A DNA stretch of 64,000 nt from Piscinibacter sp. (GTDB lineage: Bacteria; Pseudomonadota; Gammaproteobacteria; Burkholderiales; Burkholderiaceae_C): positions 1-64,000 of the forward strand of contig JAGOAS010000023.1 of the NCBI GenBank assembly GCA_017983795.1, read 5' to 3'. The notes beneath the pieces are model-generated. The model was not told where the DNA came from. It saw only the letters and a program-made list of their open reading frames with translations, and ran no database searches. Shown one piece after another: positions 8,601-20,524 of the stretch (position 1 is its first letter; every line of letters begins with the position of its first letter). A program made the translations under genes and the position numbers.

Positions 8601-10414
8601 GCGAATTCCTTCTTCCAGACCGTCGCCTTGCGGATCGCGCCGGCGATGAAGCGTGCGGTGATCGGCGTGCCGTCGAAGTGCAGCACGCGCACCAGCTTGG
8701 CGGGGTCGACGCCGAGTTCGTTGACGAGCAGCGTCTGCATCTGCCCGTCGCGGTTCTGCTCGACCACGAATACCTTCTCGTGCGCCGCGATGAACTCCGG
8801 CACCGAATCCGGGAAGGGGAAGGCGCGCAGCCGCATCGCGTCGAGCATCACGCCCTCGTGCGCGAGCACTTCCAGCGCCTCGTGCATGGCCGGGCTGGTC
8901 GAGCCGAAGTAGATGACGCCCAGGCGCGTCGGCTTGGCCGCCGGGTGCAGCACCGGCTGCGGCACCAGCGCGGCCGCGGTGCGGAACTTGCGCAGCAGCC
9001 GCTCCATGTTGTAGATGTAGTCGGGGCCGCGCTCGGAGTAGCGCGCATAGGCGTCGCGCGTGGTGCCGCGCGTGAAGTAGGCGCCCTTGCTCGGGTGCGT
9101 GCCGGGCAGCGTGCGCCAGGGGATGCCGTCGCCGTCCACGTCCTTGTAGCGGCCGAAGTCGCGGCCGGCCTCGAGCTCTTCGGCGCTCATGACCTTGCCG
9201 CGGTCGTAGGCGCGCGCCTCGTCCCAGGCGAAGGGCTCGCACAGGCGCTGGTTCATGCCGATGTCGAGGTCGGTCATCACGAATACCGGCGTCTGCAGGC
9301 GGTCGGCGAGGTCGAGCGCCGCGGCGGCATGCTCGAAGCATTCGTGCGGGTCTTCCGGCAGCAGCAGCACGTGCTTGGTGTCGCCGTGCGAGGCATAGGC
9401 GCTCGACAGCAGATCGGCCTGCTGCGTGCGCGTGGGCATGCCGGTGGAGGGGCCGCCGCGCTGCACGTCGATGATGGTCACCGGGATCTCGGCGAAGTAG
9501 GCGAGGCCGATGAACTCCGTCATCAGCGAGACGCCCGGGCCCGAGGTCGCGGTGAAGGCGCGCGCGCCGTTCCAGCCGGCGCCGACGACCATGCCGATCG
9601 AGGCGATCTCGTCCTCGGCCTGCACGATGGCGAAGCGGTGCTGGCCGGTGGCGGGGTCGACGCGGTATTTCTCGCAGTATTTCTGGAACGATTCGGCCAC
9701 CGACGACGAGGGCGTGATCGGGTACCAGGCCGCCACGGTCGCGCCGCCGTACACGCAGCCGAGCGCCGCGGCGGAGTTGCCGTCGACGAAGATGCGCTCG
9801 CCCACCTTGTCGGCCCGGCGCACGCGCAGGCCGACCGTGAGGCCGCTGGCCGTCGCCCAGTCGCGCCCGAGGTTCAGGGCCTGCACGTTCGCGCCGAGCA
9901 GCCGCTCCTTGCCGCGGTACTGCTCGGCGAAGAGCTTCTCGAACACGCCCACGTCCATGTCGAGCAGCACCGACAGCACGCCGACGTAGATGATGTTCTT
10001 GAACAGCTGGCGCTGGCGCGGATCCGCATAGGCCTGGTTCGCGATTTCCGTCAGCGGCACGGCGATCACCTGCACGTCCTCGCGGAAGGCGGCCGGCGGC
10101 AGCGCGCGCGTGCTGTCGTAGAGCAGGTAGCCGCCGGGCTCGATCTCGGCCACGTCGGCGTCCCAGGTCTGCGGGTTCATCGCCACCATCATGTCCACGC
10201 CGCCGCGCCGGCCCGACCAGCCGCTCTCGCACACCCGCGCCTCGTACCAGGTCGGCAGGCCCTGGATGTTGCTCGGGAAGATGTTGCGCGGCGCCACCGG
10301 CACGCCCATGCGGATGACCGCCTTGGCGAACAGCTCGTTGGCCGAGGCCGACCCCGAGCCGTTGACGTTGGCGAACTTGATGACGAAATCGTTGACCGCC
10401 TCGATGCGCTTCAT
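8597..10414 (-). CDS. korA: 2-oxoacid:acceptor oxidoreductase, fused gamma-alpha subunit
   Basis: Subunit of 605 residues. The N-terminal gamma domain (about 1-190, FANVNGSGSASANELFAKAV and RRGGVDMMVAMN) is fused to the alpha domain (about 215-600, with AAWYPITPSSSVAE and ATSGPGVSLMTEFIG). The gamma-alpha fusion is typical of 2-oxoglutarate and related oxidoreductases of aerobic or facultative bacteria. It overlaps the preceding flavoprotein gene by 4 nt (ATGA) and the following beta gene by 4 nt (GTGA). Stoichiometric coupling of all three is therefore likely. Confidence 0.92.
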
Positions 10415-12249
10415 GCAGTGACTTTCGGCTGGTTCGGGGCATCGGCGGTGGCGTCGCGGCAGCGCGGCCCCGCCTGCGTGGTGTGCAGCAGCATCTTCTG
10501 CATGTCCCAGGCGCCGGTGGGGCAGCGCTCGGCGCACAGGCCGCAGTGCAGGCAGACGTCTTCATCCTTCACCATCACGCGGCCGCTCTTCAGCGAGGTC
10601 GAGACGTAGAGATCCTGCGCCAGGTTGGTGGCCGGCGCCTTCAGCCGCGTGCGCAGGTCGGCTTCCTCGCCCGGCGCGGTGAAGGTGATGCAGTCCATCG
10701 GGCAGATGTCGACGCAGCCGTCGCACTCGATGCAGGTGTCGCGGTTGAACACCGTCTGCACGTCGCAGTTCAGGCAGCGCTGCGCCTCGCGCCAGGCGGT
10801 GGCTTCGTCGAAGCCGAGCTCGACCTCGATCTTGATGCTCTGCAGCGCCCGCTCGGCCGCCGCCCAGGGCACCTTGTTGCGCGCGGCGATCGAGATGTCG
10901 TTGTCGTAGCTCCACTCGTGGATGCCCATCTTCTGCGACATCAGGTTGGCATGCGCCACCGGGCGCGTGGCCGGGTCTTCGCCGTTGAGCAGCCGGTCGA
11001 TCGACACCGCGGCCTCGTGGCCGTGCGCGACGGCGGTGATGATGTTCTTCGGGCCGAAGGCCGCGTCGCCGCCGAAGAAGACGTTGGGCAGCGTCGATTG
11101 GTGCGTGCTCGCGTCGAGCACCGGCAGGCCGTGCTTGTCGAAGCTGATGCCGCAGTCGCGCTCGATCCACGGGAAGGCGTTCTCCTGGCCGATCGCCACC
11201 AGCACCGTGTCGGCGGCGACGAACAGGTCGGGCTCGCCGGTGGCCACCAGGCTGCGCCGGCCTTTCGCGTCGTACTCGGCCTTGACGCGCTCGAACTCCA
11301 TGCCGCTGAGCCTGCCACCTTCGTGCACCACGCGCCGCGGCACCAGGAAGTTGTGGATCTCCACGCCCTCGTGCAGCGCGTCTTCCTTCTCCCAGGGCGA
11401 GGCCTTCATCTCGTCGAAGCCGCTGCGCACGATCACCTTGACGTCCTTGCCGCCCAGGCGCTTGGCCGAGCGGCAGCAGTCCATCGCGGTGTTGCCGCCG
11501 CCCAGCACGATGACGCGCTCGCCCACGCTCGAGACGTGGCCGAAGGAGACCGAGGCCAGCCAGTCGATGCCGATGTGGATGTGCGCTGCGGCCTCCGCGC
11601 GGCCCGGCACCTCGAGCTCGCGGCCGCGCGGCGCGCCGCAGCCGACGAAGACGGCATCGAAGCCGTCGCGCAGCACGCCGCGCATCGAGTCGACGCGCTG
11701 GCCGCTGCGGAAGCTCACGCCGAGGTCGAGCACGCGCTGCGTCTCCTCGTCGATCACCGACTCGGGCAGGCGGAACTTCGGGATCTGCGAGCGCATGAAG
11801 CCGCCGGCCTTGGCCTCGCCCTCGTAGACAACCACCTCGTAGCCGAGCGGCGCGAGATCACGCGCCACCGTCAGCGAGGCCGGCCCCGCGCCGATGCAGG
11901 CGACGCGGCGGCCGTTGGGCGCGGCGCGCACGGGCAGGCGGCCGTCGAGATCGCCCTTGTGATCGGCCGCCACGCGCTTCAAGCGGCAGATCGCCACGGG
12001 TTCGGGCTTGTCGCCGTTGTTCTCCTCGACGCGGCCGCGCCGGCAGGCGGGCTCGCAGGGTCGGTCGCAGGTGCGGCCGAGGATGCCGGGGAAGACGTTC
12101 GACACCCAGTTGATCATGTAGGCGTCGGTGTAGCGGCCCTGGGCGATCAGCCGGATGTATTCCGGCACGGGGGTGTGGGCCGGGCACGCCCACTGGCAGT
12201 CGACGACCTTGTGGAAGTAGGCCGGACCGGCTCGATCGGTGAGTTGCAA
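10411..12249 (-). CDS. korC: NAD(P)/FAD/FeS oxidoreductase subunit (GltD-like, KorC type)
   Basis: Protein of 612 residues. An N-terminal cysteine-rich FeS domain (CQWACPAHTPVPEYI; GRTCDRPCEPACRRG) is followed by an FAD-binding Rossmann motif (VACIGAGPASLTVA) and an NAD(P)-binding motif (VIVLGGGNTAMDCC). Two C-terminal 4Fe-4S motifs are CIECDGCVDICP and CLHCGLCAERCP. It looks like the small subunit of glutamate synthase with extra ferredoxin domains. It probably links the 2-oxoacid oxidoreductase to NAD(P), as in the three-subunit 2-oxoglutarate:NADP oxidoreductase described in the Azoarcus/Thauera group. It is first in the operon, and its stop overlaps korA. Confidence 0.88.
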   Translation of the reverse strand: MQLTDRAGPAYFHKVVDCQWACPAHTPVPEYIRLIAQGRYTDAYMINWVSNVFPGILGRTCDRPCEPACRRGRVEENNGDKPEPVAICRLKRVAADHKGDLDGRLPVRAAPNGRRVACIGAGPASLTVARDLAPLGYEVVVYEGEAKAGGFMRSQIPKFRLPESVIDEETQRVLDLGVSFRSGQRVDSMRGVLRDGFDAVFVGCGAPRGRELEVPGRAEAAAHIHIGIDWLASVSFGHVSSVGERVIVLGGGNTAMDCCRSAKRLGGKDVKVIVRSGFDEMKASPWEKEDALHEGVEIHNFLVPRRVVHEGGRLSGMEFERVKAEYDAKGRRSLVATGEPDLFVAADTVLVAIGQENAFPWIERDCGISFDKHGLPVLDASTHQSTLPNVFFGGDAAFGPKNIITAVAHGHEAAVSIDRLLNGEDPATRPVAHANLMSQKMGIHEWSYDNDISIAARNKVPWAAAERALQSIKIEVELGFDEATAWREAQRCLNCDVQTVFNRDTCIECDGCVDICPMDCITFTAPGEEADLRTRLKAPATNLAQDLYVSTSLKSGRVMVKDEDVCLHCGLCAERCPTGAWDMQKMLLHTTQAGPRCRDATADAPNQPKVTA

Positions 12250-12424
12250 GCGCGTCTCCTGGAGCAGCGCGGCCCGGCCTGCGCCGGGTACCGCCGCGCC
12301 AGTCTAGGCACGAGGGCGCAGCCGGCGCTACGGGCAAACGCGGAGATACCCATGCGATTTGCGTGGCATCAAGGCAGCGCCGATAGTCATGCAGGGCCGG
12401 CGCCCGGCCGGCTGGAGTTCAGGC
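12250..12424. promoter_or_regulatory. Divergent intergenic region korC / methyltransferase
   Basis: A gap of 175 bp between divergent genes that must hold the korCAB promoter. Only the ribosome site GGAG at 12414-12417 for the plus-strand gene is clear; no convincing promoter boxes are seen. Confidence 0.35.
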
Positions 12425-13243
12425 ATGAACCCGATGGATGTCGACCGTTCCTTCACCGGCTCCATCCCGCAGCTCTACGAGCAGCTGCTGGTGCCGCTGA
12501 TCTTCGCGCCCTATGCCGACGATCTTGCGCGCCGTGCCGCGGCCCTGCGCCCGGCCTCGGTGCTGGAGCTCGCGGCCGGCACCGGCGTCGTCACGCGCGC
12601 GCTCTCGCGTGCCCTGCCGGCCGAAGCGGGCATCGTCGCCAGCGACCTGAACCAGCCCATGCTCGACCACGCGGCGACGATCGGCACGGCGCGGCCGGTG
12701 CGCTGGCAGCAGGCCGACGCGCTCGAGCTGCCCTTCGCGGACGGCGCCTTCGACCTCGTGGTCTGCCAGTTCGGCGTGATGTTCTTCGCCGACAAGCCGC
12801 GCGCCTTCGCCGAGGCGCGCCGCGTGCTGCGCAAAGGCGGCACGCTGCTGTTCAGCGCCTGGGACCGCATCGAAGTGAACGAGCTGGCGCATGAAGTCAG
12901 CCTCGCCCTGGAAACGCTGTTCCCCGCCGACCCGCCGCGCTTCATGGCCCGCACGCCGCACGGCTACCACGACAAGGCACGCATCGCCGCCGACCTGGCA
13001 CAAGGCGGCTTCGCCTCGGCCATGCAGTTGGACACCGTCGCGGCGCGCAGCATCGCCGCCTCGGCGCGCGAGCCCGCCGTCGACTATTGCCAGGGCACGC
13101 CCTGGCGCAACGAGATCGAGGCGCGCAGCCCGCCGGGGCTCAATGCGGCCACGCAAGGCGCCACCGAGGCGATCGAGCGGCGCTTCGGCAACGGGCGCAT
13201 CGACGCGGCCATCCAGGCCCACGTCGTGGCCATCGTCAAGTGA
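12425..13243 (+). CDS. Class I SAM-dependent methyltransferase
   Basis: Cytosolic methyltransferase of 272 residues of the UbiE/Methyltransf_11 type. SAM-binding motif I is VLELAAGTGVVTRAL (about 43-57), followed by the acidic motif around SDLNQPML and motif IV FDLVVCQFGVMFFADK. The ATG at 12425 has GGAG 7 nt upstream. Both neighbours lie on the opposite strand, so the gene appears monocistronic. The substrate is not evident. Confidence 0.85.
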   Translation: MNPMDVDRSFTGSIPQLYEQLLVPLIFAPYADDLARRAAALRPASVLELAAGTGVVTRALSRALPAEAGIVASDLNQPMLDHAATIGTARPVRWQQADALELPFADGAFDLVVCQFGVMFFADKPRAFAEARRVLRKGGTLLFSAWDRIEVNELAHEVSLALETLFPADPPRFMARTPHGYHDKARIAADLAQGGFASAMQLDTVAARSIAASAREPAVDYCQGTPWRNEIEARSPPGLNAATQGATEAIERRFGNGRIDAAIQAHVVAIVK

Positions 13244-13246
13244 GCG

Positions 13247-14260
13247 TCAGGAGCGCGCGCCGCAGACGCCCGCGGCGCCCGAGGACTCCGGCAGCGCCGA
13301 GCCCTCCTTCTTCTGCACCAGCGCCACGCCGTTCTTCACGGCGACGATCTCGGCGACGATGGCCACCGCGATCTCGGCCGGCGACTTGCCGCCGAGGTCG
13401 AGCCCGATCGGGCCGTGCAGCCGGGCGATCTCGGCCGGGGTGAGGTCGAACATCGCCAGCCGCTCCTTGCGCTTGGCGGTGTTGCCGCGCGAGCCCAGCG
13501 CGCCGATGTAGAAGGCCGGCGACTTGAGCGCCTCCAGCAGCACCATGTCGTCGAGCTTGGGATCGTGCGTCACCGCGACCACCGCGCTGTGCGGGTCGAG
13601 CTGCAGCTCGGTGACGAGGTCGTCGGGCATGGCCTTGCTGAAGGTCGTATTCGGAATGTCCCAGGTGAGGTGGTATTCCTCGCGCGGGTCGCAGCAGGTC
13701 ACCTCGAAATCCAGCATCAGCGCCATCTGCGCGACGGCGCGCGAGAGCTGGCCGGCGCCGATGATCAGCAGCCGCCAGCGCGGGCCGAACAGCGCGCGCA
13801 ACTGCCGCCCGTCGAAGACGAAGGCCTCGCCGCGCGCCGCGGGCTCGATGCTGACGATGCCGGTGGCCAGATCGAGCCGGCGCGCCACCAGTTCGTGACG
13901 CGCCGTGCGCGCGAGGATGTCGTCGACCCAGGCGATGTCGAGCAGCGGCTCCTGAACGAGGCGCAGGTTGCCGCCGCAGGGCAGGCCGAAGCGGGCCGCC
14001 TCTTCCTTGGTGACGCCGTAGCTGATCAGCGCCGGCTTGGCGACGCGCTCGCCGTGGCGCACGCGGTCGATGAGGTCGTCCTCGACGCAACCGCCCGAGA
14101 CGGAACCGACGACGAGGCCGTCGTCACGCATGGCCAGCAGCGCGCCCGGCGGGCGCGGTGCCGAGCCCCAGGTCTCGATCACCGTCACCAGCCAGGCGGC
14201 GTGGCCGGCGGCGCGCCAGTCGCGCGCCTGCTGCAGCACCTGGAGATCGAGACTGTCCAT
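13247..14260 (-). CDS. XdhC/CoxI family molybdoenzyme maturation protein
   Basis: Protein of 337 residues with the N-terminal XdhC_CoxI domain (VSGGCVEDDLIDRV; FGLPCGGNLRLV, whose Cys is the proposed molybdenum-cofactor contact) and a C-terminal Rossmann domain (LLIIGAGQLSRAVAQMA; GALGSRGNTAKRKERL). Family members sulfurate or insert the Mo-cofactor of xanthine-dehydrogenase-type enzymes. It is the last gene of the cox cluster here, 14 nt after coxG. The start at 14260 fits that spacing. Its 3' end nearly abuts the convergent methyltransferase gene. Confidence 0.9.
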   Translation of the reverse strand: MDSLDLQVLQQARDWRAAGHAAWLVTVIETWGSAPRPPGALLAMRDDGLVVGSVSGGCVEDDLIDRVRHGERVAKPALISYGVTKEEAARFGLPCGGNLRLVQEPLLDIAWVDDILARTARHELVARRLDLATGIVSIEPAARGEAFVFDGRQLRALFGPRWRLLIIGAGQLSRAVAQMALMLDFEVTCCDPREEYHLTWDIPNTTFSKAMPDDLVTELQLDPHSAVVAVTHDPKLDDMVLLEALKSPAFYIGALGSRGNTAKRKERLAMFDLTPAEIARLHGPIGLDLGGKSPAEIAVAIVAEIVAVKNGVALVQKKEGSALPESSGAAGVCGARS

Positions 14261-14274
14261 GAAAACCTGCTCCT

Positions 14275-14835
14275 CTATCGCTTGAGCCACCAGATCGCCA
14301 CGATGAGCACCACCGCGGCGGCGATCCACCACACCCGCTTGCTGCCGCCCGCGGCCGGTGCCGCCTCGGCCTCGGCCGCCGCGCCTTCGGCCGGCGGCGG
14401 CGCCACCTGGGCCTCGAAGGCGGCGAAGAAATCCTCGGTGATCTTGGCCGCGGCCGCATCGATCAGCCGCGAGCCCACCTGCGCCATCTTGCCACCGACC
14501 TGGGCACGCGCAAGGTAGCCGAGCCGGGTTGCCCCTGCTTCCGGTGTGAGTTGCACGTCGGCCGAGCCCTTGCCGAAGCCGGCCACGCCGCCCTGGCCGT
14601 CGAAGTGGAGGGTGTAGCTGGCCGGCGGCTTCACGTCGCTCATCTTCAGGTTGCCCTTGAACTTGGCCGACACCGGGCCGACACGCACCGCCACCAGGGC
14701 GGTGAAGGCATCGTCGCCGCTGCGTTCGAGCGATTCGCAGCCGGCGATGCAGGCCTTCAGGATTTCGGGGTCGTTCAGGCCGGCCCAGACTTTCTCGATG
14801 GGGGCGGGGATGAGACGTTCGCCTTTGAGTTCCAT
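14275..14835 (-). CDS. coxG: CoxG, SRPBCC-domain membrane anchor
   Basis: Protein of 186 residues. A START/SRPBCC domain (about 1-145, MELKGERLIPAPIEKVWAGL, FKGNLKMSDV, GGKMAQVGSRLID) is followed by an Ala/Pro/Glu linker and one C-terminal membrane helix (WWIAAAVVLIVAIWWLK). In Oligotropha CoxG recruits CO dehydrogenase to the membrane. It lies 8 nt after coxE and 14 nt before the XdhC-family gene, in one operon. Confidence 0.9.
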   Translation of the reverse strand: MELKGERLIPAPIEKVWAGLNDPEILKACIAGCESLERSGDDAFTALVAVRVGPVSAKFKGNLKMSDVKPPASYTLHFDGQGGVAGFGKGSADVQLTPEAGATRLGYLARAQVGGKMAQVGSRLIDAAAAKITEDFFAAFEAQVAPPPAEGAAAEAEAAPAAGGSKRVWWIAAAVVLIVAIWWLKR

Positions 14836-14843
14836 GTGAGGCT

Positions 14844-16022
14844 TCAGTGCAGCAAGGTGGAAGGGTTGAGCGCCGGCTTCCTCAGGGCCTGGGCCAGATC
14901 GGCGAGGCTGGCGAGGTTGTGCACCGGCAGGAAACGATCGACATGCGCGAGCAGCGTGCGGATGCCCGCCGCGCGCGGCTCGAAGCCGGCGAAGCGCAGC
15001 AGCGGATTGAGCCAGACGAGCTGGTGCGCCATGCGGTGCAGTTGCGCGGCGGCCTGCGCCAGCGCGCCGCTGTCGTCGCGCTCGAGCCCGTCGCTGACGA
15101 GCAGCACGGCGGCGTTGCCGCCGAGCACGCGGCGCGCCCAGCGGCGGTTGAACTCGTCCAGGCTGGTGGCGATGCGCGTGCCGCCCTTCCAGTCGTGCAC
15201 GAGTTCGTCGGCCATCTTCAGCGCGACATCGGGGTCGCGCTGGCGCAGGCAGCGCGTGATGTTGGTGAGCCGCGTGCCGAAGACGAAGGTGTGCACCTTC
15301 AGATGCCGGCGCGTCAGGCCGTGCACGTAGTGCAGGAAGAGCCGCGAGTAGCGCTCCATCGAGCCGGAGATGTCGATCAGCACCACCAGCGGCGGCAGCT
15401 CGCGGCGCGGCTGCGTGAAGGCCGGGCTGAGCGTGTGCGGCTGGCGCGCCATGCCCTGCAGCATGCGGCGCAGATCGAGCGTGCCGCGCGCGCTGGCCTC
15501 GTGGCGGCGGCGCTTGACCGGCAGCACCGGCAGCGGCGCCTGTTCGGCCAGCTTCTTGGCCATCTCGTACTCGGCCGTGGTCATGCTCTCGAAGTCGGCC
15601 TGCGCGAGGCGCTCGCGCTCGGAGAAGCTGAGTTCTGTCTCGAAGCGGATCTCGTCCTGGGCCGCCGGGTTCTCGGGCGGCGCCTCTCGTTTAGGCGCCG
15701 GTGCCGCCAGCGCCTCGGCGAGCCGGTTGGCGCGCGGCGGGTTCTGCTTCTCGCCACGGCCCTGCACCTTGGGTAGCAGCAGGTACATCATCTGCTCGAG
15801 CAGCTTGGGGTCGCGGAAGAAGGCGTCGAAGGCGGCGTCGAAGATGGTCTGCTGCTCGTGGCGCTCGAGCATGACGGCGGCGAGTGCGGCGCGCACGTCT
15901 TCCCTGCGTTCCAGGCCGACCGCTTCCACCGCGGCGATGGCGGCGAGCACACGGTCCGGCCCCACGGCCATGCCGGTGTCGCGCAGGATGCGCGAGAAGT
16001 GAACTAGGTTCTCGGCGAGCAT
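14844..16022 (-). CDS. coxE: CoxE, von Willebrand A-domain protein
   Basis: Protein of 392 residues. The N-terminal half is helical; the C-terminal VWA domain has an intact MIDAS motif (VVLIDISGSMERYS) and a later TRIA..LDEFN segment. CoxD and CoxE act together as a MoxR-type ATPase/VWA pair in assembling the copper-sulfur-molybdenum or related active site of CO-dehydrogenase-type enzymes. The ATG at 16022 was chosen as the first Met with family-like sequence after it. It is separated from coxD by 390 bp holding a palindromic repeat, which breaks the usual tight spacing. Confidence 0.9.
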   Translation of the reverse strand: MLAENLVHFSRILRDTGMAVGPDRVLAAIAAVEAVGLERREDVRAALAAVMLERHEQQTIFDAAFDAFFRDPKLLEQMMYLLLPKVQGRGEKQNPPRANRLAEALAAPAPKREAPPENPAAQDEIRFETELSFSERERLAQADFESMTTAEYEMAKKLAEQAPLPVLPVKRRRHEASARGTLDLRRMLQGMARQPHTLSPAFTQPRRELPPLVVLIDISGSMERYSRLFLHYVHGLTRRHLKVHTFVFGTRLTNITRCLRQRDPDVALKMADELVHDWKGGTRIATSLDEFNRRWARRVLGGNAAVLLVSDGLERDDSGALAQAAAQLHRMAHQLVWLNPLLRFAGFEPRAAGIRTLLAHVDRFLPVHNLASLADLAQALRKPALNPSTLLH

Positions 16023-16412
16023 CTCTATGCGTGCCTCTGGTGGTGCGCCAGGGCGGTGGGGGCACCTGCGTTCTCCGGCCCGCTCTCGCGGGCGACCACT
16101 GAGCCAGGCCACCCCAGCCTCGTCAACACCGCATTCGGTTCGTCACGGCCTTGGGTACCGCGAATAGGGCCGGCGCCCGCAGGCACCCCCGCCACCCTGC
16201 ACCCTCGCTCGTTGACTGCCGCCAGGCCGCATGCCGCCTTTGGTGTGGGCGAGTAGTCGGGGTATGCCTGCCGCGACAAACAACCGTTCGCCCTGAGCAG
16301 GGGACTGAGCTTGTCGAAGGCCCCGTGTCGAAGGGGCTGAATGGCGGCTCGCCATGAGGGCTTCGACAAGCTCAGCCCGAACGGAGCAGTAGGGCGGATC
16401 TCGCTTCTCATC
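16023..16412. other. 390-bp spacer inside the cox cluster
   Basis: No gene is supported here. The coxD-proximal part holds the inverted repeat listed separately; 16023-16283 shows nothing recognisable. Because the cox genes on both sides point the same way, this spacer either carries a promoter for coxE-coxG or is simply a repeat insertion that the transcript reads through. Confidence 0.5.
16284..16384. repeat. REP-like inverted repeat (imperfect palindrome)
   Basis: Two inverted arms with the core CTGAGCTTGTCGAAG (left, around 16305-16319) and CTTCGACAAGCTCAG (right, 16361-16375). They are flanked by CCGTTCG at 16284-16290 and CGAACGG at 16378-16384. Sequences built on TTCGACAAGCTCAG are familiar as dispersed intergenic palindromes in several GC-rich proteobacteria. 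The unit could fold in RNA and stabilise or attenuate the cox transcript. Confidence 0.75.
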
Positions 16413-17342
16413 TCAATCCAGCAAAGCCCGAGCCTTCAACTCGTCGAGGATCTTCGCCGTATCCCCGCCCCCCATGCGCGCAATGTCGTCCTGGTACTTG
16501 AGCAGCACGCCCAACGTGTCGTGCACCGTCGCCGGGTCGAGGCGCATGGCGTTGAGCGCCACCAGCGCGTTGGTCCAGTCGATGGTCTCGGCCACGCCCG
16601 GGGCCTTGAAGAGATCGAGCGTGCGCATGCGCTGCACGAACTCCACCGCCTGGCGATAGAGGCGCTCGGAGGCGCCCGGCGCCTTGCGGCGCACGATGGC
16701 TAGCTCGCGCTCGACGTCGGGAAACTCGACCCAGTGGTACAGGCAGCGGCGCTTCAGCGCATCGTGGATCTCGCGCGTGCGGTTGCTGGTGATGATGGTG
16801 ATCGGCGGCGCGCTCGCCTTCACCGCGCCGAGCTCGGGAATGGTGATCTGGTTCTCGGCCAGCACCTCGAGCAGGAAGGCATCGAAGGGCTCGTCGGCGC
16901 GATCGAGTTCGTCGATCAGCAGAACGGGGGAGCGCGGCTGCGTCAGCGCCTGCAGCAAGGGGCGCTCGATCAGCATCGCGCGCGAGTACAGGCTGTGCGC
17001 GAGGCGGTCGCGGTCGGCGTCGTCGTGGATCGCGTGCGCGGCTTCGGCGAGGCGGATCTCCACCATCTGCCGCGCCACGTTCCATTCGTAGGCGGTCTGC
17101 GCCACGTCCAGGCCTTCGTAGCACTGCAGGCGCAGCAGCGTGGTGTTCAGCGCCGCAGCCAGCGTCTTGGCGAGCTCGGTCTTGCCGACGCCGGGCTCGC
17201 CTTCGAGGAAGAGCGGCCGGCGCAGCTTCAGCGCGAGGAACAACGCGGTGGCGAGCCGCCGGTCGCAGAGGTAGTTCTGCGCGGCGAGCAGCTCGACCAC
17301 CGCGTCGACGGACGCGGGCAGGTGCAGCTCGGTCGTGTCCAA
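16413..17342 (-). CDS. coxD: CoxD, MoxR-family AAA+ ATPase
   Basis: ATPase of 309 residues with Walker A GEPGVGKTELA, Walker B VLLIDELDRAD and sensor segment ITIITSNRTREI. In Oligotropha CoxD is the chaperone needed to mature the CO dehydrogenase active site; it pairs with the VWA protein CoxE. The only start compatible with the in-frame upstream stop is TTG at 17342, 9 nt after the coxM stop and without a clear ribosome site. Translation probably depends on coupling to coxM. Confidence 0.9.
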   Translation of the reverse strand: MDTTELHLPASVDAVVELLAAQNYLCDRRLATALFLALKLRRPLFLEGEPGVGKTELAKTLAAALNTTLLRLQCYEGLDVAQTAYEWNVARQMVEIRLAEAAHAIHDDADRDRLAHSLYSRAMLIERPLLQALTQPRSPVLLIDELDRADEPFDAFLLEVLAENQITIPELGAVKASAPPITIITSNRTREIHDALKRRCLYHWVEFPDVERELAIVRRKAPGASERLYRQAVEFVQRMRTLDLFKAPGVAETIDWTNALVALNAMRLDPATVHDTLGVLLKYQDDIARMGGGDTAKILDELKARALLD

Positions 17343-17351
17343 GCCGAGCGC

Positions 17352-18146
17352 TCAGCGCGCCAGCGCCGCGGCCACCGCGCGCGAGGCCATCACGCTGATC
17401 ATCACGGCGCGGTAGGCGGCCGAGCCGTGCAGATCGGCGTTCAGGCCGTCGGCACTCAGCTTCACCGCCTTGGCGGCCTCGGGCGTGAAGCTCCTGGCCA
17501 GCGCATCTTCCAGCGGCTTGCAGCGGAATACGCTGCTCGCCGCGCCGGTGACGGCCACGCGCACCCCGCCCGCCGTCTGCGCCACGAATACGCCCACCAG
17601 CGCGAAGCGCGAGGCCGGCTGCTTGTACTTCACGTAGGCGGCGCGCTGCGCCGGCGGGAAGCTCACCGCGGTGATCAGCTCGCCGGGCTTGAGCGCCGTC
17701 TCGTACAGGCCCTTGAAGAAGTCGTCGGCCGCGATGCTGCGCTGGTTGGTCTTGATCGTCGCGGCCAGGCCCAGCACGCCGGCCGGGTAGTCGGCCGCCG
17801 GGTCGGCGTTGGCGATCGAGCCGCCCAGGGTGCCCATGTTGCGCACCATCGGGTCGGCGATGCCGCCGGCCAGCTCGGCCAGCGCGGGGATGGTCTTCCT
17901 CACCTCGGCCGAGGCGGCGACGCTGGCGTGCGTGCTCATCGCGCCGATCACGACCGCGCCGCCCTCGAGCCTGATGCCCTTGAGCTCGGCGATGCCGCCG
18001 AGATCGACGAGGCGCTCGCTGGACGACAGGCGCAGCTTCATCGCCTGCACCAGGCTCTGGCCGCCGGCGAGGTAGCGCGCGTCGCCCTGCAGGGCCGCAG
18101 CCGCCGCGGCGGCATTGGCGGGACGTTGATAGTCGAAGGTATACAT
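17352..18146 (-). CDS. coxM: CoxM-type FAD subunit of aerobic CO dehydrogenase family
   Basis: FAD-binding subunit of 264 residues. FAD motifs are YLAGGQSLVQAM (about 25-36) and NMGTLGGSIANADPAAD (about 102-118). It transfers electrons from the FeS subunit to the acceptor (quinone or other). Ribosome site GAGGAG lies before the ATG at 18146, 10 nt after coxL. The gene order small-large-medium is that of form II enzymes. Confidence 0.92.
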   Translation of the reverse strand: MYTFDYQRPANAAAAAAALQGDARYLAGGQSLVQAMKLRLSSSERLVDLGGIAELKGIRLEGGAVVIGAMSTHASVAASAEVRKTIPALAELAGGIADPMVRNMGTLGGSIANADPAADYPAGVLGLAATIKTNQRSIAADDFFKGLYETALKPGELITAVSFPPAQRAAYVKYKQPASRFALVGVFVAQTAGGVRVAVTGAASSVFRCKPLEDALARSFTPEAAKAVKLSADGLNADLHGSAAYRAVMISVMASRAVAAALAR

Positions 18147-18156
18147 GTGCGTCTCC

Positions 18157-20514
<2,358 letters not shown>

Positions 20515-20524
20515 GTGTCTCTCC

